Shown: one piece after another, positions 28,348-36,544 of the stretch | Layout of the letters: each line of letters opens with the position of its first letter | Position numbering within the stretch: the first letter of the stretch is position 1 | NCBI RefSeq assembly: GCF_013410775.1 | Contig: NZ_JACCFH010000001.1 | Coordinates: forward strand, 3,286,001 to 3,350,000 | Direction of reading: 5' to 3' | Length of the DNA stretch: 64,000 nt | DNA from: Sphaerotilus montanus | GTDB taxonomy: Bacteria; Pseudomonadota; Gammaproteobacteria; Burkholderiales; Burkholderiaceae_C | The notes under the pieces: generated by a model | Told to the model about the DNA's origin: nothing | Databases searched by the model: none | What the model saw: the letters and a program-made list of their open reading frames with translations, nothing else | Made by a program: the position numbers and the translations under genes

Positions 28348-28504
28348 GACACCGGCGGCTACGCCCTGCAACAGGCGCTTCAAGGTCGTGCGACAAACTC
28401 ACGACCTCGCGCGGCAGGACTGCCCGGGTACCTCCACGGTCGAGAAAGACCCTGGGCTGTGCCTATATGGTTCGCTTCCGCCTGTTTTTCCTTCGGAGTC
28501 CTTG

Positions 28505-28933
28505 ATGTCCTCAATTTCCAGAACTGCTGTCCGTTCCCTGATGGCCACCCTGATCGGTGCGGCCTGTGCCCTGAACGCCGGACCGGCCCTGGCCGCCAAG
28601 AAGGCGCAGCCGGCCCCCCCTGCACCGCTGGCCGATCTGAGCGAGGAGCAACTCGCCAACGCCGAGCGCGTCCTCACCGGCGCGCAGCAGTGCGAGTTCA
28701 AGCAGACCGTCAATGTCGAGAGCGCGCCTGAAAAGGCGGGCTACTTCCGCATCAACTTCAAGGGCAAGAAGTACTTGCTCGCACCGGAGCCGACCACGAC
28801 CGGCGCCGTGCGCCTGGAGGACAAGAAGGCCGGTGTCGTCTGGCTGCAGATTGCCAACAAGTCGATGCTGATGAATGCCAAGATCGGACAGCGCATGGTC
28901 GACGAGTGCATCCATCCGACACAACAGATCTGA
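28505..28933 (+). CDS. Exported small protein, MliC-like pattern, function unknown
   Basis: The 142-residue product starts with a signal peptide (about 1-30, ending ALAAK). A Pro/Ala-rich linker is followed by one compact domain of about 90 residues holding two cysteines, CEFKQTV and VDECIHP, that could form a disulfide. The body has alternating short strands (YFRINFKGKKYLLAP, TTTGAVRLEDKKAGVVWLQI). This arrangement resembles the MliC/PliC lysozyme-inhibitor fold in outline, but the typical motifs are not certain. The ATG at 28505 has a GGAG box; the open frame upstream belongs to non-coding sequence. It lies between the CitE-like gene and acnB. I do not assign a function. Confidence 0.7.
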   Translation: MSSISRTAVRSLMATLIGAACALNAGPALAAKKAQPAPPAPLADLSEEQLANAERVLTGAQQCEFKQTVNVESAPEKAGYFRINFKGKKYLLAPEPTTTGAVRLEDKKAGVVWLQIANKSMLMNAKIGQRMVDECIHPTQQI

Positions 28934-29015
28934 CGCAGCCCTGATGCGGGACAGGCGCACGGTGGCCGCGAGGTGCCAGCATGGCGAGATCACCACGGCC
29001 AGTGCGTACTTTCCC

Positions 29016-29043
29016 TTGGCAAGTCTTATATAAGACATAAAAT
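29016..29043 (+). promoter_or_regulatory. acnB promoter, -35 TTGGCA and -10 TAAAAT
   Basis: TTGGCA (29016-29021) and TAAAAT (29038-29043) are 16 bases apart, about 50 bases before the acnB start. Each differs from consensus at one position. The spacer is almost entirely occupied by the palindromic operator. Confidence 0.7.
29021..29038. promoter_or_regulatory. Second GntR operator copy, inside the acnB promoter
   Basis: AAGTCTTATATAAGACAT matches the palindrome at 26095-26112 at 17 of 18 positions, with the inner 14 bases a perfect palindrome. It fills the space between the -35 and -10 boxes, so a bound regulator should block RNA polymerase and repress acnB. Confidence 0.8.
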
Positions 29044-29093
29044 ACTGGACTACCCCCAGGCCCTCAAGCCCAGTTACCCGCACGGAGCCCCTC

Positions 29094-31688
29094 ATGCTGC
29101 AAGCCTATCGTGAACACGCCGCCGAACGCGCCGCCCTCGGCATCCCGCCGCTGCCGCTGGACGCCAAGCAGGTCGCCGACCTGATCGAGCTGATCAAGAA
29201 CCCGCCCGCAGGCGAGGACGCGTTCCTGCTGGACCTGCTGACGCACCGTGTGCCCCCGGGCGTGGACGATGCGGCCAAGGTCAAGGCCTCGTTCCTGGCA
29301 GCAGTGGCCCATGGTGACATCGCCGTCGGCCTGATCTCCAAGGCCAAGGCCACCGAACTGCTCGGCACCATGGTGGGCGGCTACAACGTGCACCCGCTGA
29401 TCGAGCTGCTGGATGCCGACGCCGATGTCGCGGCTGTCGCAGCCGAAGGTCTGAAGAAGACCCTGCTGATGTTCGACTTCTTCAACGACGTCGCCGAGAA
29501 AGCCAAGGCCGGCAACGCCAAGGCGCAGGAAGTCATGCAGTCGTGGGCCGAGGCCGAGTGGTTCACGACCCGTCCGGAAGTGCCGCAGTCGATCACCGTG
29601 ACCGTGTTCAAGGTGCCCGGCGAGACCAACACCGACGACCTGTCCCCGGCCCCGGATGCGTGGAGCCGCCCGGACATCCCGCTGCACTACCTCGCCATGC
29701 TGAAGAACACCCGCGAAGGCGCGGCGTTCAAGCCCGAGGAAGATGGCAAGCGCGGCCCGATGCAGTTCATCGAGGACCTGAAGAAGAAGGGCAACCTCGT
29801 GGCCTACGTCGGCGACGTGGTCGGCACGGGTTCGAGCCGCAAGTCGGCCACCAACTCGGTGATCTGGGCCACTGGCCAGGACATCCCGTTCGTGCCGAAC
29901 AAGCGCTTCGGTGGCGTCACGCTGGGCGGCAAGATCGCCCCGATCTTCTTCAACACGCAGGAAGACTCCGGCTCGCTGCCGATCGAAGTCGATGTCACCA
30001 AGCTCGAAATGGGCGACGTGGTCGATGTGCGTCCGTATGACGGCAAGATCGTGCGCAACGGCGAGACCGTCGTCGAGTTCAAGCTCAAGAGCGACGTGCT
30101 GTTCGACGAAGTGCGCGCCGGTGGCCGCATCAACCTGATCATCGGCCGCTCGCTGACCGCCAAGGCCCGCGAGTTCCTGGGCCTGCCCGCGTCCACGCTG
30201 TTCCGCCTGCCGTCGGTCCCGACCGCCACCAACGCCGGCTTCACGCTGGCGCAGAAGATGGTCGGCCGTGCCGTCGGTCTGCCGGAAGGCCAGGGCGTGC
30301 GTCCCGGCACCTACTGCGAGCCGAAGATGACCACCGTGGGTTCGCAGGACACCACCGGCCCGATGACCCGCGACGAGCTGAAGGACCTGGCTTGCCTGGG
30401 CTTCTCGGCCGATCTGGTGATGCAGTCGTTCTGCCACACCGCTGCCTATCCGAAGCCGGTCGATGTCAAGACCCACCGCGAACTGCCCAAGTTCATCTCC
30501 AGCCGTGGCGGCGTGGCCCTGCGTCCGGGCGACGGCGTGATCCACTCGTGGCTGAACCGCCTGCTGCTGCCCGACACCGTCGGCACCGGTGGCGACTCGC
30601 ACACCCGGTTCCCGATCGGCATCTCCTTCCCGGCCGGCTCCGGTCTGGTCGCCTTCGGTGCCGCCACCGGCGTGATGCCGCTGGACATGCCGGAATCGGT
30701 GCTGGTGCGCTTCAAGGGCCAGATGCAGCCCGGCATCACCCTGCGCGACCTCGTCCATGCGATCCCGCTGTACGCCATCAAGGCTGGTCTGCTGACGGTT
30801 GCCAAGGCCGGCAAGATCAACGTGTTCTCGGGCCGCATCCTGGAAATCGAAGGTCTGCCTGATCTGAAGGTCGAGCAAGCGTTCGAGCTGAGCGATGCTT
30901 CGGCCGAGCGCTCGGCCGCTGGCTGCACGGTCAAGCTGAACCCCGCGCCGGTCAAGGAATACCTCACCAGCAACATCGTGCTGATGAAGAACATGATCGC
31001 CGACGGTTACGCCGACGCCCGCACCCTGCAGCGCCGCATCGAGAAGGTCGAAGCCTGGCTCGCCAACCCGAACCTGCTCGAAGCCGACAAGGACGCCGAA
31101 TACGCGGCCGTGATCGAGATCGACCTGAACGAGCTGACCGAGCCGGTGCTGTGCTGCCCGAACGATCCGGACGATGCCAAGCTGCTGAGCGAAGTCGCTG
31201 GTGCCAAGATCGACGAAGTGTTCATCGGCTCCTGCATGACCAACATCGGTCACTTCCGTGCGGCCTCCAAGCTGCTCGAAGGCAAGCGCGACATCCCGGT
31301 CAAGCTGTGGATTGCGCCGCCGACCAAGATGGACGCCAGCGAGCTGACCAAGGAAGGCCACTACGGCGTGTTCGGCGCGGCCGGTGCCCGCACCGAAATG
31401 CCGGGCTGCTCGCTGTGCATGGGCAACCAGGCACAGGTGCGTGAAGGTGCGACCGTGGTCTCGACCTCGACCCGCAACTTCCCGAACCGCCTGGGCAAGA
31501 ACACCTTCGTGTACCTGGCCTCGGCCGAACTGGCAGCGATCGCATCCAAGCTGGGCCGCATCCCGACGGTGGCCGAATACGCCGCCGACATGGGTGTGAT
31601 CAACAAGGACAGCAGCAAGATCTACACGTACCTGAACTTCGACCAGATCGAAGAGTACGCGGACGTGGCCAAGGGCGTGACCGCCTGA
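29094..31688 (+). CDS. acnB: Aconitate hydratase B
   Basis: AcnB interconverts citrate and isocitrate with a [4Fe-4S] cluster. The 864-residue protein has the AcnB order: an N-terminal HEAT-like domain, then the swivel domain ([20 protein letters not shown]), then the catalytic domains. Cluster cysteines are C714 ([11 protein letters not shown]), C772 and C775 ([10 protein letters not shown]). [17 protein letters not shown] is the substrate/cluster loop. Its promoter contains the GntR operator. It is followed by a strong bidirectional terminator. AcnB orthologues can act as iron-responsive RNA binders; nothing here shows that directly. Confidence 0.97.
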   Translation: MLQAYREHAAERAALGIPPLPLDAKQVADLIELIKNPPAGEDAFLLDLLTHRVPPGVDDAAKVKASFLAAVAHGDIAVGLISKAKATELLGTMVGGYNVHPLIELLDADADVAAVAAEGLKKTLLMFDFFNDVAEKAKAGNAKAQEVMQSWAEAEWFTTRPEVPQSITVTVFKVPGETNTDDLSPAPDAWSRPDIPLHYLAMLKNTREGAAFKPEEDGKRGPMQFIEDLKKKGNLVAYVGDVVGTGSSRKSATNSVIWATGQDIPFVPNKRFGGVTLGGKIAPIFFNTQEDSGSLPIEVDVTKLEMGDVVDVRPYDGKIVRNGETVVEFKLKSDVLFDEVRAGGRINLIIGRSLTAKAREFLGLPASTLFRLPSVPTATNAGFTLAQKMVGRAVGLPEGQGVRPGTYCEPKMTTVGSQDTTGPMTRDELKDLACLGFSADLVMQSFCHTAAYPKPVDVKTHRELPKFISSRGGVALRPGDGVIHSWLNRLLLPDTVGTGGDSHTRFPIGISFPAGSGLVAFGAATGVMPLDMPESVLVRFKGQMQPGITLRDLVHAIPLYAIKAGLLTVAKAGKINVFSGRILEIEGLPDLKVEQAFELSDASAERSAAGCTVKLNPAPVKEYLTSNIVLMKNMIADGYADARTLQRRIEKVEAWLANPNLLEADKDAEYAAVIEIDLNELTEPVLCCPNDPDDAKLLSEVAGAKIDEVFIGSCMTNIGHFRAASKLLEGKRDIPVKLWIAPPTKMDASELTKEGHYGVFGAAGARTEMPGCSLCMGNQAQVREGATVVSTSTRNFPNRLGKNTFVYLASAELAAIASKLGRIPTVAEYAADMGVINKDSSKIYTYLNFDQIEEYADVAKGVTA

Positions 31689-31710
31689 GGGTTCTGACCC
31701 GCTGCAATGC

Positions 31711-31746
31711 AAAAAGCCCGCCGGGATGCCCCGGCGGGCTTTTTTA
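31711..31746. terminator. Bidirectional terminator between acnB and the His-rich gene
   Basis: AAAAAGCCCGCCGGG, a four-base loop and CCCGGCGGGCTTTTTT form a perfect long stem flanked by A and T runs, so it can stop transcription from both sides. Confidence 0.93.
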
Positions 31747-31782
31747 ATGGTGAGACGCCGGAAGGCGCCTCGACCTTGCGAA

Positions 31783-32145
31783 TCAGCAGGGCGTGATGCC
31801 CGGGCCGCCGCGCTTGCACGGAGGCACCACGATGACCGGACGCGGCGGATGCGGGTGGATGGGCGGGCGCACGACAGGCGGACGACCGCGCGGACCGCGC
31901 CCGTCGCCATGCCAGTCACCATGACCGCCGTGCCCGTTCTGCGCGTGCTGGTCGTGCTTGGCCGGGCCCTTGTTGTCGTTGTGCTTTTGACCGCCGTTGT
32001 CGAACAGCGGTTGCTGCGGAACCGCTGGTGCCATGTGACGCGGTGCGACCGCCTGGGCCTGACAGGCCAGGAAGACTGCACCAATGGCGACCGCGGTGCG
32101 GATGAACTGTGCGGGCAGGTGCCGCGCGCTGCGTTGAATGGCCAT
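31783..32145 (-). CDS. Small exported His/Pro/Gly-rich protein, function unknown
   Basis: The 120-residue product has a signal peptide (about 1-32, ending FLACQAQA). The mature part is almost wholly low complexity: histidine, asparagine and glycine-rich (KHDQHAQNGHGGHGDWHGDG), then proline-rich (PPVVRPPIHPHPPRP), ending with two cysteines. Such composition suggests metal binding in the periplasm, but that is only inference. The ATG at 32145 is chosen because an AAGGAG box lies seven bases before it; a codon five residues earlier would put the box inside the gene. It converges with acnB and is bordered upstream by the AT-rich patch. Confidence 0.65.
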   Translation of the reverse strand: MAIQRSARHLPAQFIRTAVAIGAVFLACQAQAVAPRHMAPAVPQQPLFDNGGQKHNDNKGPAKHDQHAQNGHGGHGDWHGDGRGPRGRPPVVRPPIHPHPPRPVIVVPPCKRGGPGITPC

Positions 32146-32308
32146 GATCCACTCCTTCAATTTATTTGGAATTCCCCCGCTGTCGCAGCGGGTAAAAATG
32201 ATTCTATGGCCGTTCGACGCTGATTGCAGGTCTGGTTCTTGGGGTATGGCTGATCCCCTTCGAAAGTATGGTGTATTGAAGATCTTTTCTCTGGTAAGGG
32301 TGTCTGCT

Positions 32309-32332
32309 GTTCATTTTGTAAAAAAAATGAAC
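32309..32332. repeat. AT-rich inverted repeat
   Basis: GTTCATTTT (32309-32317) and AAAATGAAC (32324-32332) form a perfect nine-base inverted repeat around a six-base loop. It could be a protein-binding site or a weak hairpin in RNA from either strand. Confidence 0.6.
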
Positions 32333-32346
32333 GAAGAAGATAGATT

Positions 32347-32375
32347 TTGACAAATGAAGAATGCAGAAGTGCTAT
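32347..32375 (+). promoter_or_regulatory. Candidate promoter for pxpBCA
   Basis: TTGACA (32347-32352) is followed after 17 bases by TGCTAT (32370-32375), with an overlapping TGCTATTTG extended -10 alternative at wider spacing. It lies about 235 bases before pxpB, so the leader would be long. Evidence is by eye only. Confidence 0.35.
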
Positions 32376-32610
32376 TTGCGCATGATATTTTCAAATACCG
32401 CATTAAATCGGCGAGGAGCATATATTTACTTTCAGGCGAGTGTTCCTTGCTCTGTTTGATATATTTAATAAATATGAAATCAAGCAATGGCATGAGACAG
32501 GGTGTGCCGTTCGATGTGCTTACATGTTCGTGGAGTAAATGTCACAGGAATGTGGCGCCTGACGTGCCCGCCAGGGGTGCGTATGGAAAATCGCGCATGG
32601 AGGCGACGCT

Positions 32611-33402
32611 ATGAACACTGGCCAGGAGAACCATCGCCCGCAGGCGAGCCTGTTGCCCCAGGGCGATGCGGCCTGGACGGTGGAGTTCGGTGCCGGGATC
32701 GATCCGGTGCTGCATGCGCGTGTGCTGGCGCTGGCCGAGCGGGTGCGCGCGCGGCGGGACGTGGAGCCCGTGCTGGCCAGCGTGCGCGACGTGGTGCCCA
32801 CGTTCCGCTCGCTCACCGTGCTGTTCGATCCGTTGCACACCGATGCGGATGCGCTGGGTCGTCGGCTGCTGGACCTGAGCGCTGCAGGCGGGTCGTCCGT
32901 GCACGCGGGGCGCCGCTGGAGGCTGCCGGTGTGCTTCGCCGCCGAATATGCGCCGGACCTGGCTGCGCTGTCCGCCGCCTGCGGGCTGGCGGAGGCGGCG
33001 GTCGTGCAACGGCTCACCAGTACACCGTTCCGGGTCGGCATGATCGGGTTCATGCCCGGATTTCCCTACATGACCGGCCTGCCTCCCGCGCTGGCCCTGC
33101 CTCGGCTGGCGACGCCACGCAAGGCGGTGCCCGCGCGGTCGCTGGCGGTGGCCGGGGCGATGTGCTGTGTGTATCCCTGGGAGAGCCCGGGCGGCTGGCG
33201 GTTGCTCGGGCGCACGCCGCTGCCGCTCTTCGACCTGCAGCGGGCGGACGAGCCGGCCTGGCTGGCCGCGGGCGACGAGGTGCACTGGCAGGCGGTCGAC
33301 CGCGCCACGCACGACCGGCTGGCGGCGGACTGGGCGCGGGGCTCCGGCTCGCGCGAGGCGTTTCTCGTGCCTGCCGAGGGGGTGCCGTGTCCGGTGGTCT
33401 GA
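32611..33402 (+). CDS. pxpB: 5-oxoprolinase subunit PxpB
   Basis: PxpB (formerly KipI/YbgJ) is part of the PxpABC enzyme that uses ATP to open 5-oxoproline (pyroglutamate) to glutamate. The 263-residue protein shows RSLTVLFDPLHTDADAL, the conserved VGMIGFMPGFPYMTGLP and the YPWESPGGWRLLGRTP block. A GGAGG box precedes the ATG. pxpC starts 16 bases before its stop, and pxpA follows, giving the complete three-gene set. It is cytoplasmic. The KipI name reflects a sporulation kinase inhibitor in Bacillus that does not apply here. Confidence 0.94.
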   Translation: MNTGQENHRPQASLLPQGDAAWTVEFGAGIDPVLHARVLALAERVRARRDVEPVLASVRDVVPTFRSLTVLFDPLHTDADALGRRLLDLSAAGGSSVHAGRRWRLPVCFAAEYAPDLAALSAACGLAEAAVVQRLTSTPFRVGMIGFMPGFPYMTGLPPALALPRLATPRKAVPARSLAVAGAMCCVYPWESPGGWRLLGRTPLPLFDLQRADEPAWLAAGDEVHWQAVDRATHDRLAADWARGSGSREAFLVPAEGVPCPVV

Positions 33403-34427
33403 TCGAGATCGTGTCCGGCGGACCGGGTTGCACGGTGCAGGACCCCGGGCGCTTCGGACACCGCCACGAGGGCGTTGCGCAGGCTGGCTGGCTGGTGCCG
33501 CCCTGGGCCGACGCGGCCAACGCGCTGGTCGGCAATCCGGTGGACGCCGCGGGTCTGGAGTGGCGCGGACCGGGGCTGGTGCTGCTGGTCGTCCGCGGGC
33601 CGGTCCGGATGGCGGTCGCCGGCGCGGTGCGGGTCGAGGTGTCGCGGGGGGGCGGGCCGGTCCGGTCGCTGGGCGCCTGGTGCAGCGCGACGCTGGCCGA
33701 GGGCGATCGCCTGCACCTTGGTGCCGCAGCCGAGGGCTGGGCCTGTCTGGCGCTGGGCGGTGGCGTGCAGGTACCGCCGGTGCTGGGCAGCCGGTCCACC
33801 CATGTCCGCACGCGCTTCGGCGGACTGGACGGCCGCATGCTGGCGCCGGGCGACCGTCTGTCCTGTCTCCGGCGCGGGGATGTCGGCACGGGGGAGCACC
33901 GGGCGCCGGCGCCTCTGGCCCTGCCCACCGGGCCGATCCGCGTCCTCTGGGGGCCGCAGGACGACCACTTCACGGCACCGGCCCGCGCCCGGCTGCTCGA
34001 CACCGACTGGCAGGTCACCGCCGAGCAGGACCGCATGGGGATGCGGCTGGCCGGCCCGCCGCTGGCGCATGCCCACGCGGCGGCGGCCGACATCGTCTCG
34101 GACGCCGTGGTGCCCGGTGCGGTCCAGGTGCCGGCGAACGGCCTGCCGGTCGTGCTGCTGGCCGATGGCCAGACGGTGGGCGGCTATCCGAAGATCGCCA
34201 CGGTCATCCGGGCGGACCTGCCACGGCTGGCGCTGATGCCGGCCGGCCGCACGCTGCGCTTCGAGGCCGTGGACGCGCCGACCGCGCGCCAGGCGCTGCG
34301 GGCCACCCAGGCCGACTGGCAGGCCTGGGTGGCGTCGCTCGTGCCGCATCGACCGGCAGGCTGGCTGGACGAGGGCGCTCTTTACCATGACAACCTGGTC
34401 AGCGGCATGCTGCGTGCCGAACCCTGA
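33387..34427 (+). CDS. pxpC: 5-oxoprolinase subunit PxpC (biotin-dependent carboxylase-like)
   Basis: PxpC (formerly KipA/YbgK) is the second subunit of the PxpBC half. The 346-residue product begins at GTG 33387 (SGGLIEIVSGGPGCTVQDPGR), overlapping pxpB by 16 bases. This start gives the family N-terminus; the same frame is open far upstream through pxpB but reads low-complexity sequence. Recognisable blocks are GVAQAGWLVPPWADAANALVG, LGGGVQVPPVLGSRST, and the C-terminal VPANGLPVVLLADGQTVGGYP. It resembles the carboxyltransferase-like domain of urea amidolyase. pxpA follows after 30 bases. Confidence 0.93.
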   Translation: MSGGLIEIVSGGPGCTVQDPGRFGHRHEGVAQAGWLVPPWADAANALVGNPVDAAGLEWRGPGLVLLVVRGPVRMAVAGAVRVEVSRGGGPVRSLGAWCSATLAEGDRLHLGAAAEGWACLALGGGVQVPPVLGSRSTHVRTRFGGLDGRMLAPGDRLSCLRRGDVGTGEHRAPAPLALPTGPIRVLWGPQDDHFTAPARARLLDTDWQVTAEQDRMGMRLAGPPLAHAHAAAADIVSDAVVPGAVQVPANGLPVVLLADGQTVGGYPKIATVIRADLPRLALMPAGRTLRFEAVDAPTARQALRATQADWQAWVASLVPHRPAGWLDEGALYHDNLVSGMLRAEP

Positions 34428-34457
34428 TCCTGAACCCGCTGGACGCTGGAGAGCGCT

Positions 34458-35237
34458 GTGCACCCCCTGGACAAGATCAACCTCAACGCCGATCTCGGCG
34501 AAAGCTTCGGCGCCTGGTCGATGGGCGACGACCCGGCCATGCTCGACGTGGTGGCCAGCGCGAACATCGCCTGTGGCTTCCATGCCGGTGACCCGCTGGT
34601 GATGCGCCAGACCGTGCGTGCGGCGCTGGCGCGCGGGGTCAGCCTCGGCGCGCACCCGTCGTTTCCCGATCTGCAGGGCTTTGGCCGGCGCCGCATGGAC
34701 CTGTCGCCGCCGGAACTGGAGGCAGGGCTGGTCTACCAGATCGGCGCGTTGCAGGGCGTGGCGGCGGCGGAAGGGGGCCGGGTGACGCACGTGAAGCCCC
34801 ATGGCGCGCTGAGCAACATGGCTTGCGCGGATGCGGCGCTGGCGGAAACCGTGGCGCGGGCGGTGCGGGCCTTGGACCGGGACCTGATCCTGCTGGCCCC
34901 GGCCCACTCGGCATTGGCCCGGGCTGGCGAGCGCGCTGGTCTGCGGGTGGCGCTGGAGGTGTTCGCGGACCGGGCGTACCAGGACGACGGCCAGCTCGTG
35001 CCGCGTTCGCAGCCCGGCGCGGTGCTGCATGGCGCCGAGGCCTGCTGGCCGCACGTGCAGCGGATGCTGGAGGCACGGGCGCTGGTCAGCGTCACCGGCC
35101 GGCATCTGCCGACCACGATCGACAGCGTCTGCGTGCATGGCGATGGCGCCGGGGCGGTGGCGACCGCGCGGGCGATCCGCGCCGGACTGGTGGCGGCAGG
35201 GATCGCGGTCGTGCCGCTGCCGCAACTGCCGGGCTGA
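34458..35237 (+). CDS. pxpA: 5-oxoprolinase subunit PxpA (LamB/YcsF family)
   Basis: PxpA is the 5-oxoproline-binding subunit that completes the ATP-dependent 5-oxoprolinase. The 259-residue protein starts with GTG at 34458 and shows the family signatures INLNADLGESFGAW, ANIACGFHAGDP, GAHPSFPDLQGFGRR, VKPHGALSNMA and VFADRAYQDDGQLVPRSQPG. The last reading of the enzyme's role is from work on E. coli and Bacillus orthologues. It ends the operon; a REP-like palindrome follows within 20 bases. Confidence 0.95.
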   Translation: MHPLDKINLNADLGESFGAWSMGDDPAMLDVVASANIACGFHAGDPLVMRQTVRAALARGVSLGAHPSFPDLQGFGRRRMDLSPPELEAGLVYQIGALQGVAAAEGGRVTHVKPHGALSNMACADAALAETVARAVRALDRDLILLAPAHSALARAGERAGLRVALEVFADRAYQDDGQLVPRSQPGAVLHGAEACWPHVQRMLEARALVSVTGRHLPTTIDSVCVHGDGAGAVATARAIRAGLVAAGIAVVPLPQLPG

Positions 35238-35246
35238 ACTGCCGGA

Positions 35247-35298
35247 CGTCATCCTCGCGAATGCGAGGACCCACGCACGCCTCCCACAGCGTTGTGGA
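35247..35298. repeat. REP-like palindromic element
   Basis: CGTCATCCTCGCGAATGCGAGGACC contains the stem CCTCGC-gaat-GCGAGG (35253-35268) and is followed by CCACGC...TGGATGACG. This matches the widespread intergenic GTCAT-CC-CGCGAA-GCGGGAA-type repeat whose minus-strand reading gives WVLAFARMT. It lies in a gap after pxpA, as REP elements do. Only one copy was seen in this window. Confidence 0.6.
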
Positions 35299-35410
35299 TG
35301 ACGACGCGCAGACCCTATGGGCTGCCCTCGGTAGAGAATTCCGCCGATCAGCGCTATCTTGGCGCAGCAGACTGCCATCCTTGGCAATCGATACACCCAG
35401 GAGCACCTTG

Positions 35411-36544
35411 ATGGCCCTTTCACCCGGCAGGCGCGCCGCGATCACCGCGCTGGTCACGGCCGCGTTCGGCGGCGCGCTCTACTTCGCCCTGCGCGGCCAG
35501 CAGCAGGAGCAGGCCGCGCAGATCGAGCAGCAGGAAGTCGCCGCGGCCACCGTGCTGCGCGGCGTGATCTCGCTCGATGTCGAGGGCTATTTCAAGGATC
35601 CGCGGGTGCAGAAGGTGCTGGCGGCGCGGCGGCTGCCGGTCGAGGTGGTGCGGGTGGGCAGCCGCGAGATGGCGTCCCGGGTGGTGGCCGGATCGGCACC
35701 GGATTTCTTCTTCACCTCGGGCGTCGTCTCCGCCAACCAGATCGTCGAGGCGGCGCGCAAGGCGAACCTGCCCGCCGTCCAGGTCGCGCCGTTCAACTCC
35801 CCGCTGGTCATCGCCTCGTGGGAGCCGATCGCCAAGATCCTCGTCGCCAACGGGCTCGCCAAGGCCGTGTCACCCAAGGTCTACGGCGTCGACACCGAGC
35901 GGCTGACCAAGCTGATGCTCGCCCGCAAGCGCTGGAAGGACCTGCAGGACAGCAGCGGCTACGACGTCTCGCGCAGCGTGCTGGTCTCGACCACCGACCT
36001 GCGGCGCAGCAACTCCGGCGCGCTGTACCTGGCGCTGACCAGCGCGGCGCTGAACGGCGACGTGGTCACCGACCGCGCGACCGGCCAGAAGCTCGCGCTG
36101 CAGCTCACCGAACTCTTCAAGCGCCAGGGCTACCAGGAGAACTACGTCGACGGCAACTTCGACGACTACGTGTCCATCGGCATCGGCAAGACCCCGATGG
36201 CCTTCCTCTACGAATTCCAGATCGTGCGCCACGCGCTGCAGAAGAAGGGCATCGGTGCCGACATGGTCCTGATGTACCCGCAGCCGACCATCGTCAACAA
36301 GGAAGTCTTCGTCTCGCTGAACGAGCGGGCGAAGGCGCTGGGCGAGCTGCTGGCCAGTGACACCGAGCTGCAGGGCATCGCGGTCGAATACGGCTTCCGC
36401 ATCGCCGACACGGAGCGCTTCGTGGCCGCCGTGAAGCCGACCGGGCTGGCGGTGGAGCCGCGGGTGACGCAGCTCGTCGATCCGCCGTCCCCCGAGGTCA
36501 TGACCGAGATGATCGACACCGTTGCCAGGGAGATGACGCAATGA
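35411..36544 (+). CDS. Membrane-anchored solute-binding-like protein (SBP-VWA-XpaC-TelA operon, gene 1)
   Basis: The 377-residue protein has one N-terminal hydrophobic segment (about 8-27) that probably anchors it in the inner membrane with the rest in the periplasm. The body has a type 2 periplasmic-binding-protein look (VLRGVISLDVEGYF, GSAPDFFFTSGVVSANQIVEAA, PFNSPLVIASWEPIAKILVANGL). No permease is nearby. It begins a four-gene run in which every junction is an ATGA overlap, so the products are probably made in fixed proportion and work together. The second gene carries a similar binding half. The ATG at 35411 follows a GGAGC box. Ligand and role are unknown. Confidence 0.75.
   Translation: MALSPGRRAAITALVTAAFGGALYFALRGQQQEQAAQIEQQEVAAATVLRGVISLDVEGYFKDPRVQKVLAARRLPVEVVRVGSREMASRVVAGSAPDFFFTSGVVSANQIVEAARKANLPAVQVAPFNSPLVIASWEPIAKILVANGLAKAVSPKVYGVDTERLTKLMLARKRWKDLQDSSGYDVSRSVLVSTTDLRRSNSGALYLALTSAALNGDVVTDRATGQKLALQLTELFKRQGYQENYVDGNFDDYVSIGIGKTPMAFLYEFQIVRHALQKKGIGADMVLMYPQPTIVNKEVFVSLNERAKALGELLASDTELQGIAVEYGFRIADTERFVAAVKPTGLAVEPRVTQLVDPPSPEVMTEMIDTVAREMTQ

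Larger units (their letters stand above)
32146..32610. other. AT-rich intergenic patch before the 5-oxoprolinase operon
   Basis: These 465 bases are strikingly AT-rich compared with everything else in the window. They contain no convincing gene: short open frames on both strands lack ribosome-binding sites and family features. They hold two hairpins, CCCGCTG-tcg-CAGCGGG near 32175 and GTTCATTTT-N6-AAAATGAAC at 32309-32332, and a TTGACA that may start the pxp promoter. The patch could be a promoter-rich regulatory zone or the remnant of an acquired element; no transposase or terminal repeats are seen. Confidence 0.7.

Noticed and set aside
29064-32084. Minus-strand open frame of about 1000 codons opposite acnB
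   Set aside because: No family features and antisense to a certain gene; it also crosses the strong terminator at 31711-31746.
32311-32493. Short minus-strand open frame in the AT-rich patch
   Set aside because: Only 60 codons, no ribosome-binding site or motif; probably chance in AT-rich sequence.
32354-32614. Short plus-strand open frame in the AT-rich patch
   Set aside because: No ribosome-binding site, no recognisable domain, and it runs into the pxpB start.
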